A DNA stretch of 64,000 nucleotides from Propionicimonas sp. (GTDB lineage Bacteria > Actinomycetota > Actinomycetes > Propionibacteriales > Propionibacteriaceae): contig VMSW01000010.1 in NCBI GenBank assembly GCA_013791955.1, positions 124,001-188,000 of the forward strand. Reading direction: 5' to 3'. Positions 1-7,807 of the stretch are shown piece after piece. The position numbers were made by a program, and so were the translations under genes. Each line of letters starts with the position of its first letter. Within the stretch, counting starts at the first letter, position 1. The notes below the pieces were generated by a model. That model did no database searches. It was not told the origin of the DNA and saw only the letters and a program-made list of their open reading frames with translations.

Positions 1-366
1 CAGTTGCCCAGTGCCGTACACCGCGGTGAACAGCGCGAAGCCGACCATGCCGAGTTCGAAACCGGTGAACAGAAATGGGGCGTACGTCGAGCCGCCGGTC
101 AGCTTGGCGAACACATAGCCCAAGCCGAGCAGGCCCAGGCATACCCCGAACACGATCGCGATTACCCAGCCGTGTCCCGGGGCGAACTTGGTGTTCAAGA
201 AGGTGGTGAATAGCAGCGCAGGCAGGGCAACCGAGACGATCAGCCGCTTCAGGCCAGCCACCGTCGAATCGTCGAGCACCTTGACTCGACGCAGCACCAT
301 GCCCAGCGCGATCAGCATCAACACCGGCAGCACCCCGGCCAACACCCTGGCGAGATCAGGCCCCAT
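1..366 (-). CDS. AEC (auxin efflux carrier) family transporter, N-terminal part
   Basis: The first 122 residues of a minus-strand membrane protein that runs off the left edge. The ATG at 364-366 is followed by hydrophobic helices at roughly residues 7-23, 40-57, 67-88 and 97-118. The stretch SVALPALLFTTFLNT resembles the helix-2 signature of AEC or malate-permease carriers, which export organic acids or similar solutes. Its start faces the histidine kinase gene, so the two are divergently transcribed from the 367-539 gap. Substrate cannot be told from this fragment. The alternative is another multi-helix permease with the same N-terminal hairpin. Confidence 0.72.
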   Translation of the reverse strand, partial: MGPDLARVLAGVLPVLMLIALGMVLRRVKVLDDSTVAGLKRLIVSVALPALLFTTFLNTKFAPGHGWVIAIVFGVCLGLLGLGYVFAKLTGGSTYAPFLFTGFELGMVGFALFTAVYGTGQL

Positions 367-539
367 CACCCTGCAACTTCCCACCGAAACCGCCCACGGG
401 CACGGCCCTCGTAGCCTAGCCAGCACGCCGTGGGCGCCGAGGCTCAAACCCAAACTCCCCAACCGGGCGAGATTAGGGCCAGATGAGAAACCCGGGCACC
501 TGATGAGCCCAGGGCGGTTGGGGCGTCACACTGTCTCCT

Positions 540-1991
540 ATGGGCCCGAAACGCAGCGACTCGATTGTGCTGAGTGTTCGGACGCGCCTGATCCTCACCA
601 TGCTCGCCCTGATGACGGCGGTGTTGGTGGCTGCCGGGATGACCGGCTACCTGTTGGAGCTCGCCACCCTCGAGCGAACGGCTGCCGTCCAGCTGGATCG
701 GGAGGCCGACGAGTTCGCTGGCCTGGCGCGCAACGCAGTCGACCCAGAGACCGGACGGCCCTTCGAAACCACTTCGGCGCTGCTGCGCACCGCGATTCAG
801 CAGCGGGTGCTTGGCGCTGGCGACGGCGTGCTGGGCATCGTCGAGGGCCGCATCGAATGGACGGCCCAGGCTGGCGTGCCGCTACGCCTTGAAGACCATC
901 CGGAGTTGGTGGCCGCGGTGCTGGGTCACGTGAATGCCGAGACCACCACCCAAGGACGGCTGCGCACCCCCGAGCACGACTTCCTCTATCTGGTCATGCC
1001 GGTGCGCTCCCCCACTGGCGCGGCCAGCGGCGCGCTGGTGCGGGCCATTGATCTGCGAGTGGCTCAGCGCACACTGGAGGCCACCTACACCCTCTACGCG
1101 ATTGCCGCAGTGACCGTCGCGTTGGCCGCCGGCCTGATCGCTTGGGCGGTGATGGGCCGGTTGCTGGCCCCAATCGCCCGCTTGCGTGAGGCGGCCGAAT
1201 CGATCGGCGAGGACGAACTCGCCCGCCGCATTCCCGTCCGGGGACGGGATGATCTCTCGGCACTGACCGCCACCATCAACGGCATGCTCGACCGCATTCA
1301 GAACCTGGTGGAGGGCCAGCGGCAACTGGCCGATGACGTCGGCCACGAACTGCGCACCCCGCTGACCATCCTGCGTGGCCACCTGGAGTTGCTCGACGTG
1401 AACAATCCCGACCAGGTGCGGGCCACCCGCCAACTCGCCCTGGAAGAGATCGACCGGCTGAACCGGCTGACCGACGACCTGATCTTGTTGGCCAGCTCAG
1501 AGCGGGCCGACTTCGTGATGCCGGTGCTAACCGAGATCGCCGAGCTCACCGACGAGACCTTCGAGCTGGTGCGCAAACTGGCCCCGCGTCCCTGGAGTCT
1601 GGACGGGCTGGCCGAGATCAGCGCCAACCTCGACCCGCAGCGCATTCGCCAGGCCTGGCTGCAGTTGGCCGACAACGCGGTCAAATACTCCCCCACTGGT
1701 TCGGCGATCGCGATTGGCAGCGAACAACGCGGCGCCGAAGTGTGGCTGTGGGTGCGCGATCACGGCCCGGGCATCGCCGAGGCTGATCGGCAGCGGATTC
1801 TGCAGCGCAATGTGCGCGGCGAGCTGGCGTTGGCCTCCGGTCGTCAGGGCCGCGGGCTCGGCCTGGCGATCGTTACCAAGATTGTGGAGGCAAACGGCGG
1901 CAGACTAGCTATTGCCGCCGCACCAGGCGGGGGCAGCGTCTTCGCCCTAGTGCTGCCCGTCCCGTCCCAGCCCGAGGAGGTGAAACCGTGA
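540..1991 (+). CDS. HAMP-domain sensor histidine kinase
   Basis: A 483-residue membrane kinase of the OmpR-partner class. Helices near residues 13-36 and 182-203 enclose an extracytoplasmic sensor region. A HAMP linker follows (about 203-255), then a HisKA dimerisation helix with GHELRTPL and likely phospho-acceptor H269. The HATPase domain has N379 (ADNAVKYSP), D407 (RDHGPGIA) and RGLGLAIV. All catalytic boxes are intact. Its stop overlaps the downstream regulator start by 4 nt (GTGA), so the pair is translationally coupled. The sensor domain is not one I recognise, so the signal is unknown; the secreted Thr/Pro-rich genes next door are possible targets. Confidence 0.93.
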   Translation: MGPKRSDSIVLSVRTRLILTMLALMTAVLVAAGMTGYLLELATLERTAAVQLDREADEFAGLARNAVDPETGRPFETTSALLRTAIQQRVLGAGDGVLGIVEGRIEWTAQAGVPLRLEDHPELVAAVLGHVNAETTTQGRLRTPEHDFLYLVMPVRSPTGAASGALVRAIDLRVAQRTLEATYTLYAIAAVTVALAAGLIAWAVMGRLLAPIARLREAAESIGEDELARRIPVRGRDDLSALTATINGMLDRIQNLVEGQRQLADDVGHELRTPLTILRGHLELLDVNNPDQVRATRQLALEEIDRLNRLTDDLILLASSERADFVMPVLTEIAELTDETFELVRKLAPRPWSLDGLAEISANLDPQRIRQAWLQLADNAVKYSPTGSAIAIGSEQRGAEVWLWVRDHGPGIAEADRQRILQRNVRGELALASGRQGRGLGLAIVTKIVEANGGRLAIAAAPGGGSVFALVLPVPSQPEEVKP

Positions 1992-2644
1992 CCCAGGTAT
2001 TGATCGTGGAAGACGAGGCGCGAATCGCCTCCTTCGTCGCCGCTGGTTTGCGCGCGGCTGGCTACCAAACCCACATCGAAGGCACCGGGTCTGGGGTTGC
2101 CGAACTGGTGGCCGGCGGCGAGTTCGATCTGGTGATCCTCGATGTCGGGCTACCTGATCTGGACGGCTTCGAAGTGCTGCGACAGGTGCGCCAACGCGAT
2201 GCCAGCATCCCGGTGATCATGCTGACCGCCCGCTCGGCGGTGCGCGATCGGGTGGCTGGCCTAGAAGGCGGCGCCGACGACTATTTGGTCAAACCGTTCA
2301 GCTTCGAGGAACTGTTGGCCCGGGTGCGATCCCGGCTGCGCCACACCGGCCAAGACAGCGCGCTGAGCTTGCGGCATCGCGATTTGGAGCTCGACCTGCG
2401 CACTCGCCGAGTTCGGGTGGACGGCGCCGAAATCGAGCTGTCGGCCCGCGAGTTCGCCTTGGCTGAGATGTTCCTGCGGCACCCCGATCAGGTGCTCAGC
2501 CGCGAGCAGCTGCTGAGCGCGGTCTGGGGCTACGACTTCGATCCGGGATCAAATGTGGTGGACGTCTACGTCCGCTATTTGCGGCGCAAACTCGGCGCCG
2601 ACACCATCCACACCGTCCGGGGCATGGGCTACCGCCTGGCTTGA
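1988..2644 (+). CDS. OmpR/PhoB-family response regulator
   Basis: A 218-residue two-domain regulator. The receiver has phospho-acceptor D52 in VILDVGLPD, acidic D9 and E10, and the KPF lysine. A winged-helix DNA-binding domain (about 125-218) carries ELSAREFALAEMFLRHP and VVDVYVRYLRRKL. The GTG start lies inside the kinase stop, so it is made together with the kinase. It should bind DNA when phosphorylated by that kinase. The gene ends nine bases from the convergent 2653-3012 gene. Confidence 0.95.
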   Translation: MTQVLIVEDEARIASFVAAGLRAAGYQTHIEGTGSGVAELVAGGEFDLVILDVGLPDLDGFEVLRQVRQRDASIPVIMLTARSAVRDRVAGLEGGADDYLVKPFSFEELLARVRSRLRHTGQDSALSLRHRDLELDLRTRRVRVDGAEIELSAREFALAEMFLRHPDQVLSREQLLSAVWGYDFDPGSNVVDVYVRYLRRKLGADTIHTVRGMGYRLA

Positions 2645-2652
2645 AGCGAACC

Positions 2653-3012
2653 TCAGGGGTGCTTCGGGCCAGGGTTGGTCACCTGCTGACCGCCTTGGCG
2701 CTTGCCAGCTCCCGTGCCGGTGCCGGTCGGCTGGCCAGTCGCTCTGCTGGTCGAGGTGGGGCCCGGTTTGGTGGTGCTCGTAGGGCCGCTACCACTAGAC
2801 CCTGAGCCGGTGGAGTCGTCAGTGGCGGCAGTCGTCGGTAACCCGGTCGGGGTGGGTGCCGGGTTGGCCGGACTCGCGGGTCCAGGTAGTGAAACCGCAG
2901 ATCGCGGCTCAGGTAGGGGGCCGGCGAGGCTATTGATCGAGGCGGTGAACGCCGCAGCAAGCCCGAGGCCCGCCACCAGTAACACTGGTACGGCCAAGAG
3001 TGGCTTGATCAT
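2653..3012 (-). CDS. Secreted Thr/Ser/Pro/Gly-rich low-complexity protein
   Basis: 119 residues beginning with a signal-peptide-like segment (IKPLLAVPVLLVAGLGLAAAF), then a disordered tail rich in P, T, S and G ending in TGTGTGAGKRQGG. A GGAGGAGG ribosome site sits before the ATG at 3010-3012. No known domain. It shares the GTGTGAGKR-like tail and overall style with the protein encoded just upstream on the same strand (3083-3523), so the two look like diverged paralogues. Likely an exported, possibly glycosylated surface protein; function unknown. Confidence 0.6.
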   Translation of the reverse strand: MIKPLLAVPVLLVAGLGLAAAFTASINSLAGPLPEPRSAVSLPGPASPANPAPTPTGLPTTAATDDSTGSGSSGSGPTSTTKPGPTSTSRATGQPTGTGTGAGKRQGGQQVTNPGPKHP

Positions 3013-3033
3013 TCGACCTCCTCCATGCGCTTA

Positions 3034-3068
3034 GCCCCAGCATCCCACCGATGGTGGAACGCTGGGGC
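3034..3068 (-). terminator. Two-tier hairpin between the two secreted-protein genes
   Basis: An 8-bp outer stem (GCCCCAGC at 3034-3041 with GCTGGGGC at 3061-3068) encloses an inner CCACC/GGTGG stem. It lies just after the stop of the 3083-3523 gene and before the start of the 2653-3012 gene. It may end or attenuate transcription between them. There is no U-run, so this is a structural call only. Confidence 0.45.
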
Positions 3069-3082
3069 CGAGCCGGGCTGGA

Positions 3083-3523
3083 TTAGCGGCCAGCGCGCTT
3101 GCCGGCACCGGTGGGGGTGCCAGTCGGGGTACCGGTGGGGGTGCCGGAGCAGTCACTGCAGGTGCCGTCGCGGTCGCGGTCGCGTGCCTGGGTGGGCGTG
3201 CTGGTCGGGCTGGCTGAGGAGCCTGCGGTCGGTACGGTGCCGCGGGCCTTGCGGTTGCGTTCCTGATTGCGCGCCTGCGGGGTGCCCGAAGGCGAGGCGG
3301 ACGGGCTCGCAACAGCATGAGCGCGGTCCCGAGCTCGGGCCGGGGTGCCGGTCGGAGTGCCCGTCGGGGTGCCAGTGGGGGACGCGGTCAGGCAGGGGCC
3401 GGTCGGGGTGCCGGTGGGTGAGCCGAGCGGCCCGCCACCTTGAGCCATTGCTGGCAGCGTGGCGACGCCGACGCCCAGAGCGGCGGTTGCCGCCAATCCG
3501 ATGAGGAGGTTCTTGATCAACAT
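3083..3523 (-). CDS. Secreted protein with PTGT repeats
   Basis: 146 residues with a clear signal peptide (LIKNLLIGLAATAALGVGVA, cleavage near AMA-Q). The rest is disordered and holds runs of the tetrapeptide PTGT (three or four in tandem near residues 48-60 and 127-138), an R/D/N-rich stretch, and a pair of cysteines in DGTCSDCSG. The repeats are visible in DNA as iterated GGGGTGCCGGTC units. Threonine- and proline-rich exported linkers of this kind are often O-mannosylated in actinobacteria; that is inference here. Function unknown. An 18-bp palindrome lies about 80 nt upstream. Confidence 0.62.
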   Translation of the reverse strand: MLIKNLLIGLAATAALGVGVATLPAMAQGGGPLGSPTGTPTGPCLTASPTGTPTGTPTGTPARARDRAHAVASPSASPSGTPQARNQERNRKARGTVPTAGSSASPTSTPTQARDRDRDGTCSDCSGTPTGTPTGTPTGAGKRAGR

Positions 3524-3605
3524 GGGGTCTCGTCCTTCGTTGTGGGGAGCTTCGTTGAGCTACTCCCCATTTCAGAGCCCATCAGTGAGACCGGTATTGG
3601 ACGAC

Positions 3606-3637
3606 GATGAGAGGTCTCTCATCAAGGCGCTCTCATC
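3606..3637. promoter_or_regulatory. Palindromic operator candidate GATGAGAGGTCTCTCATC plus extra half-site
   Basis: A perfect 18-bp palindrome occupies 3606-3623 and a third half-site, CTCTCATC, follows at 3630-3637. It lies between the divergent 3083-3523 and 3767-4081 genes, about 80 nt and 140 nt from their starts. That is a normal position for a regulator site. Which protein binds it is unknown; the adjacent two-component regulator is one option. Confidence 0.45.
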
Positions 3638-3766
3638 CGCGCTCCCAACGGGGTGGCGCGGCAACTTTTCTGCCCTAGCCGGGGCGCAATTTTCGGGGCA
3701 CCTCGAACGGTCAAGCCGCTCAATTGCCGCGTACTGTCGTAGATACACCCCAACGAAGGAGCAGGA

Positions 3767-4081
3767 ATGTCAGATGACACTGACCAGAGCGTCAACGGCT
3801 CGGGGAACGGATTAGCAGAAGGCCTCGGCGCGTCCAACACCCAACCTGGACCGCCGATGAGCCATCCCACCGAACCAGACTCCCTGGAATACGGGCTTGG
3901 GTCACCGCAGACTCAAGGCGAAGCCAGCTTCGATCACAGTGAGAACGCAACTGAGGCGGGCTTGCCCTTCGGGATGGGCACAGAGTCCTCCCAGAGCGGG
4001 CCACCGGTGCCGCACCCCTATGCGCCGAAGCCGGTGCAACACGGACTCGGATCGGACGAACCCGACCACAACGATCGGTAA
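3767..4081 (+). CDS. Small hydrophilic protein with two 28-residue repeats
   Basis: 104 residues, acidic and Gly/Pro-rich, with no signal peptide or membrane segment. Residues 19-46 and 69-96 are two aligned 28-residue repeats that share G-x-G, GPP, HP and a terminal GLGS. AAGGAG nine bases ahead supports the ATG. No family recognised. It could be a disordered stress or scaffold protein; nothing nearby fixes a role. Confidence 0.6.
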   Translation: MSDDTDQSVNGSGNGLAEGLGASNTQPGPPMSHPTEPDSLEYGLGSPQTQGEASFDHSENATEAGLPFGMGTESSQSGPPVPHPYAPKPVQHGLGSDEPDHNDR

Positions 4082-4147
4082 CCGCAGCCACCCCGCCGCC
4101 GGCCGAGCGTTCGACCGCGATGTCTCGGGGCTGAGGTATTCGTACTA

Positions 4148-4174
4148 GCTGGCGCGCTCGCCGGGCGCGCCAGC
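4148..4174 (+). terminator. GC-rich hairpin after the 28-residue-repeat gene
   Basis: A 9-bp stem, GCTGGCGCG (4148-4156) with CGCGCCAGC (4166-4174), and a 9-nt loop between the 3767-4081 gene and the thioredoxin start at 4190. Probably a terminator or leader hairpin. Confidence 0.4.
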
Positions 4175-4189
4175 GCCTAATCTGAGGTC

Positions 4190-4528
4190 ATGTCCGACCG
4201 CTATCTGGCTGAAACCCTGACCCGTGCCGAGGCCGACGAGCTGCCCGGCGTCACCGTGCTGCAGTTCGGCACCGATTGGTGTGGCTACTGCCAGGCGGCC
4301 GAGCCGCTGATCGATGCTGCCCTGGGTGGCGTCGAGGGCCGGCGGCGAGTCCTCGTCGAGGACGGACCGGGGCGTCCGCTGGGTCGTTCCTACCGGGTGA
4401 AGCTGTGGCCGACGGTCATCGTGTTGAACAACGGTGTCGAGGTGGCCCGGGTAGTTCGGCCCCGCGGTGGCGAGGATCTCGCTGATGCGGTGGCCAAGAT
4501 CGGGCAGGCCAGCGAGTCCACCCGGTAG
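4190..4528 (+). CDS. Thioredoxin-like protein (WCGYC)
   Basis: 112 residues with a thioredoxin fold signature: redox motif W30-C31-G32-Y33-C34 and a cis-proline segment, KLWPTVIV, near residue 72. GYC replaces the GPC of true thioredoxins, a variant seen in specialised disulfide reductases. There is no signal peptide, so it should act in the cytoplasm as a thiol-disulfide reductant. It ends 15 nt from the convergent ABC permease gene. Partner protein unknown. Confidence 0.85.
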   Translation: MSDRYLAETLTRAEADELPGVTVLQFGTDWCGYCQAAEPLIDAALGGVEGRRRVLVEDGPGRPLGRSYRVKLWPTVIVLNNGVEVARVVRPRGGEDLADAVAKIGQASESTR

Positions 4529-4543
4529 GGCCAGCCTCGCTGA

Positions 4544-7072
4544 TCACTCCTGGTGCAGGGCGGCGACCACGTCCAACTTGGCGGCTGAGCGGGCCGGGCC
4601 GATCGCGGCCAGGACGCCAAAGACGATGCCGACCACCACAGTGGCCAACAGACCCGTCCAGGGGAAGGCGTAGGGCATCTGCCAGCCGACTGCCCCCATG
4701 GCCACCACCAGCGCATAGCCAAGCCAAAGCCCGGCCACTGCACCAAAGGCGGTGCCAATGATTGACAGCAACAGGGATTCGGCCATCACCATTCGCCGAA
4801 TCTGGCGTCGGGTGGCCCCCACCGCCCGCAGCATGCCGATCTCGCGAGTGCGCGCGAGCACGCTGATCGCCAGCGTGTTCACCAGAGCCAACAGCGACGG
4901 CAGCGCGAGGGCGGCCACCAGAACGTCGAAGATCACGATGGTGGAGCTGAAGGTGGTCATCTGCTCGTCCAACCAACTCTGCGACTCATACAGCCGGAAG
5001 GCCGGGTAGTCGGCCACCACCTTCTGCAACCGGGCCAGGGTTTGGGTCGGGTCGGCGTTGGCGGTGCGGTTGGCCATCAGCAGCAGATCGGCGGTGACGT
5101 TGAAGTCGCGCGCTAGGTTCTCCTGCGAGGTGTAAAGCGTGGCGAGCTTCGCGTTCAGATAGTCGTTACCGATGCCGGCAAGGTGGTAGATCCGCACCCC
5201 GTTAGGGGTGTCGATCTGCATGGCCTGGCCGATCGCCAAGTTGTGTTGAGAAGCATAAATGCCGTTTGCGATCACCCAGCGTCCACTCGCCAACTGCGCC
5301 ACCGCAGCATCGGAGGAACCCGCGTTCCAGTCGAAAGCCGCCACCTTCAGATAGTTGGCCGGATCGATGCCGATCACTTGCACCTCGCCGTCGTCCACCC
5401 GGGCTTTGGCCAGTCGCAGCGAGGAAACCGCACCGACACCAGGAACGTCGCGGACCCGCTCGGCCAACTGCGGACCGGCCGCGACATTGCCCTGAGCCAG
5501 AATGATCGACTGCGGAATCAGCAGGTAGTCAGCCGAGAGCGATTTGTTCAGGTAGCTGGTGAAGCCGGCGAAGATCGAAGTGACCATGGTGATCATCGCC
5601 ACGATGGAGGCCAACCCAAGCATCACCGCGGTCACCGTCACCGCACTTCGCCCGGGATTGCGCTGCAGATTGCTGCGGGCGATCGCACCCTCGCGGGCGA
5701 AGAACGTCTCCAGCGGACGCGAGGCGAACGCGGCGATCGGATTCACCACCGCCGGGGCCACCAAAGCGATGCCGATCAGGAACACCACCGCGCCCAGCCC
5801 AACTAGAGATGAGGAGCCGGAGACCAGGCCGAACAGCGAAAACACCAGCAGGCCAGCACCAATCCAGGCCCGAATGCCCACCTGGCGCTCGTACACCTCG
5901 CCGAGTTGCGGACGCATCGCCTCCATCGGCGTGACCCGACCTGCGGCCCGGGCCGGCAGAATCGCGGCGACCACCGTCACCCCAACCCCGAGCAGGATCG
6001 AGGTGACCCAAGTGGTGGCGGTGAACTTCGGCCCACCCACGGTGAAGTGCATCACGGAGGTGTAGATCGGGGCCATGGCGGTGAAGAAGGACGCCGCCAT
6101 TCCCCAGCCGGCCAAGATGCCCAACGCGGTACCGATGATGCCCTGCAACAGCGATTCGGCCAGGAACATCCCCATCACGGTGCGCCGCGAGGTGCCGATC
6201 GCCCGCAGCATGCCGATATCGCGGCGTCGCTCGGCGACCACCGTCCGGAAGGAGTTGGCGATGATGAACCCGGCGGTGGCCAGGGCGAAGAGGCCGAACA
6301 TATTGAAGGCGAAGTTGGCCACCTCAAGGGTGGCCAGCAGCGAAGACTCGGTGGAGAGCCCGCCCACCTGGTAGTCAGGGCCAAGCGCGGAGGAGACCGC
6401 CCGCTCAGTAGCCGACCGGTCAGCCCCGGGAACGAGAGTGGCCTCGATCTGGGTGATGCGAGCGCCCAATCCGAAAAGCTGCTGGGCTGCTGGCAGGGTG
6501 ACAAAGACCTGCTCGCTGCCGGGCAAAGTGGCCGAACTCAACAGCCCCACCACCCGGAACCGGACGGTGCCGCCAGCGGCCGGTAGCACCAGATTGTCCC
6601 CGATCCCCAGCGCGAGCTGCTCGGCCAAATCAGAGTTCAGCACCACCGCAGCGTTGTCACCGGCGACCAGCATCCGTCCCTGGGTCAGCGGGAAATCGCG
6701 CAACCCCCCGATGGTGCCGGTATCCACTCCGACCACGATCAGCTGCGCCAACGCGTCAGCTGGCGCATCGGCCGCCTGCGGCAGCGGCACCGTCCCTTGC
6801 GCCCCAGGGCTCGCCGAGGCGATCTGCGGCACGGTGAGCAGCCGGTCAACCACCTCAGCTTTGAACGGCTGGTTGAAGGTGCTGGTCACGGTCAGATCGA
6901 CCTTGCCAGCTGAGCTCAGCAGGTTGCGAGTGAAGGCGTCCACCATTGCGGGCAGGATGCCGTTCAGGCCGAAGGTGAGCATCACCCCCAGGACCACCGC
7001 CAAGGTGGTCAGCATCGACCTGGCGCCGCGGCCACGCAGGTAGCGCCAAGCCAGATCGATGGTGAGTTTCAC
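4544..7072 (-). CDS. FtsX/MacB-like ABC transporter permease
   Basis: 842 residues with two FtsX-type permease modules. There is an N-terminal membrane helix (about 17-37), a large extracytoplasmic MacB-like domain, helices around 250-375 and 400-460, then a second domain and helices near 720-820. The motifs GMLRAIGTSRR and GMLRAVGATRR mark the cytoplasmic loop of each module. The GTG start overlaps the ATPase gene stop by 4 nt. With the ATPase and membrane-fusion protein it forms an exporter, probably for a peptide, lipid or drug. Last gene of the operon. Confidence 0.9.
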   Translation of the reverse strand: MKLTIDLAWRYLRGRGARSMLTTLAVVLGVMLTFGLNGILPAMVDAFTRNLLSSAGKVDLTVTSTFNQPFKAEVVDRLLTVPQIASASPGAQGTVPLPQAADAPADALAQLIVVGVDTGTIGGLRDFPLTQGRMLVAGDNAAVVLNSDLAEQLALGIGDNLVLPAAGGTVRFRVVGLLSSATLPGSEQVFVTLPAAQQLFGLGARITQIEATLVPGADRSATERAVSSALGPDYQVGGLSTESSLLATLEVANFAFNMFGLFALATAGFIIANSFRTVVAERRRDIGMLRAIGTSRRTVMGMFLAESLLQGIIGTALGILAGWGMAASFFTAMAPIYTSVMHFTVGGPKFTATTWVTSILLGVGVTVVAAILPARAAGRVTPMEAMRPQLGEVYERQVGIRAWIGAGLLVFSLFGLVSGSSSLVGLGAVVFLIGIALVAPAVVNPIAAFASRPLETFFAREGAIARSNLQRNPGRSAVTVTAVMLGLASIVAMITMVTSIFAGFTSYLNKSLSADYLLIPQSIILAQGNVAAGPQLAERVRDVPGVGAVSSLRLAKARVDDGEVQVIGIDPANYLKVAAFDWNAGSSDAAVAQLASGRWVIANGIYASQHNLAIGQAMQIDTPNGVRIYHLAGIGNDYLNAKLATLYTSQENLARDFNVTADLLLMANRTANADPTQTLARLQKVVADYPAFRLYESQSWLDEQMTTFSSTIVIFDVLVAALALPSLLALVNTLAISVLARTREIGMLRAVGATRRQIRRMVMAESLLLSIIGTAFGAVAGLWLGYALVVAMGAVGWQMPYAFPWTGLLATVVVGIVFGVLAAIGPARSAAKLDVVAALHQE

Positions 7073-7800
7073 AACAACCCCGACCGTTCCAGAGCAGTGC
7101 GCGGCGCCTCCCGGCTGCCGTCGAGGGCGAGGTCGTCAATGATCCGTCCGTCGCGCATCAGCACTAGCCGTTGCGCGAAGCTGGCAATCCGCAGATCGTG
7201 GGTGACCATCAGCACGCTGCGTCCCCATTTGGTGCTCACCTGGCGCAGTAGCTCACCGATTTCGGCTGCCGATTTCGAATCCAGGTTGCCAGTGGGCTCA
7301 TCGGCCAACACCAAGGCGGGTTCGGTCGAAAGCGCCCGGGCAATCGCCACCCGCTGCTGCTGGCCGCCGGAGAGTTGGTCGGGACGATTGAGCATCCGGT
7401 CGGCCAACCCCACCCGCTCCAGCCACACCGCGGCCCGAGCGTCGGCGTCCTTCACCCCGTCCAGGCGCAGGGGCAGGGACGCATTCTCGGTGGCATTCAG
7501 CACCGGGATCAGGTTGAAGAACTGGAACACGAAGCCGATTCGGCGCCGACGCAGCTCGGTGAGTTGATCATCGGGCAGTGAGGCCAACGCGTGGCCGTCG
7601 ATGCTGATTTCGCCAGCGGTCGGGGTGTCCAGGCCACCGAGCAGGTTCAGCAGCGTCGACTTGCCGCAACCTGATGGCCCCATCACGGTGACGAACTCGC
7701 CTTCGGCAACGCTCAAATCAACCGCGTCCAGGGCGGTCACCTGGGCGGCTCCGCTGCCGTAGATCTTGGTGAGCCCGCTCACCTCGACGATTGCTGTCAT
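7069..7800 (-). CDS. MacB/LolD-type ABC transporter ATP-binding protein
   Basis: 243 residues from the ATG at 7798-7800, with Walker A GPSGCGKST, signature [15 protein letters not shown], Walker B ALVLADEPTGNLDS and the switch histidine (VTHDL). It is the motor for the adjacent FtsX-like permease. A GTG 36 nt upstream would add a 12-residue extension overlapping the previous gene; I prefer the ATG because it begins the conserved fold (MTAIVEVSGLTKIYG) and leaves a 7-nt gap. Confidence 0.93.
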   Translation of the reverse strand: MTAIVEVSGLTKIYGSGAAQVTALDAVDLSVAEGEFVTVMGPSGCGKSTLLNLLGGLDTPTAGEISIDGHALASLPDDQLTELRRRRIGFVFQFFNLIPVLNATENASLPLRLDGVKDADARAAVWLERVGLADRMLNRPDQLSGGQQQRVAIARALSTEPALVLADEPTGNLDSKSAAEIGELLRQVSTKWGRSVLMVTHDLRIASFAQRLVLMRDGRIIDDLALDGSREAPRTALERSGLL

Positions 7801-7807
7801 GGCCGGA

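Noticed and set aside
188-892. A 234-residue open frame over the AEC/kinase gap
   Set aside because: It lies partly antisense to the AEC gene and partly out of frame within the kinase; composition is the Arg/Pro/Gly pattern of a GC-rich shadow frame.
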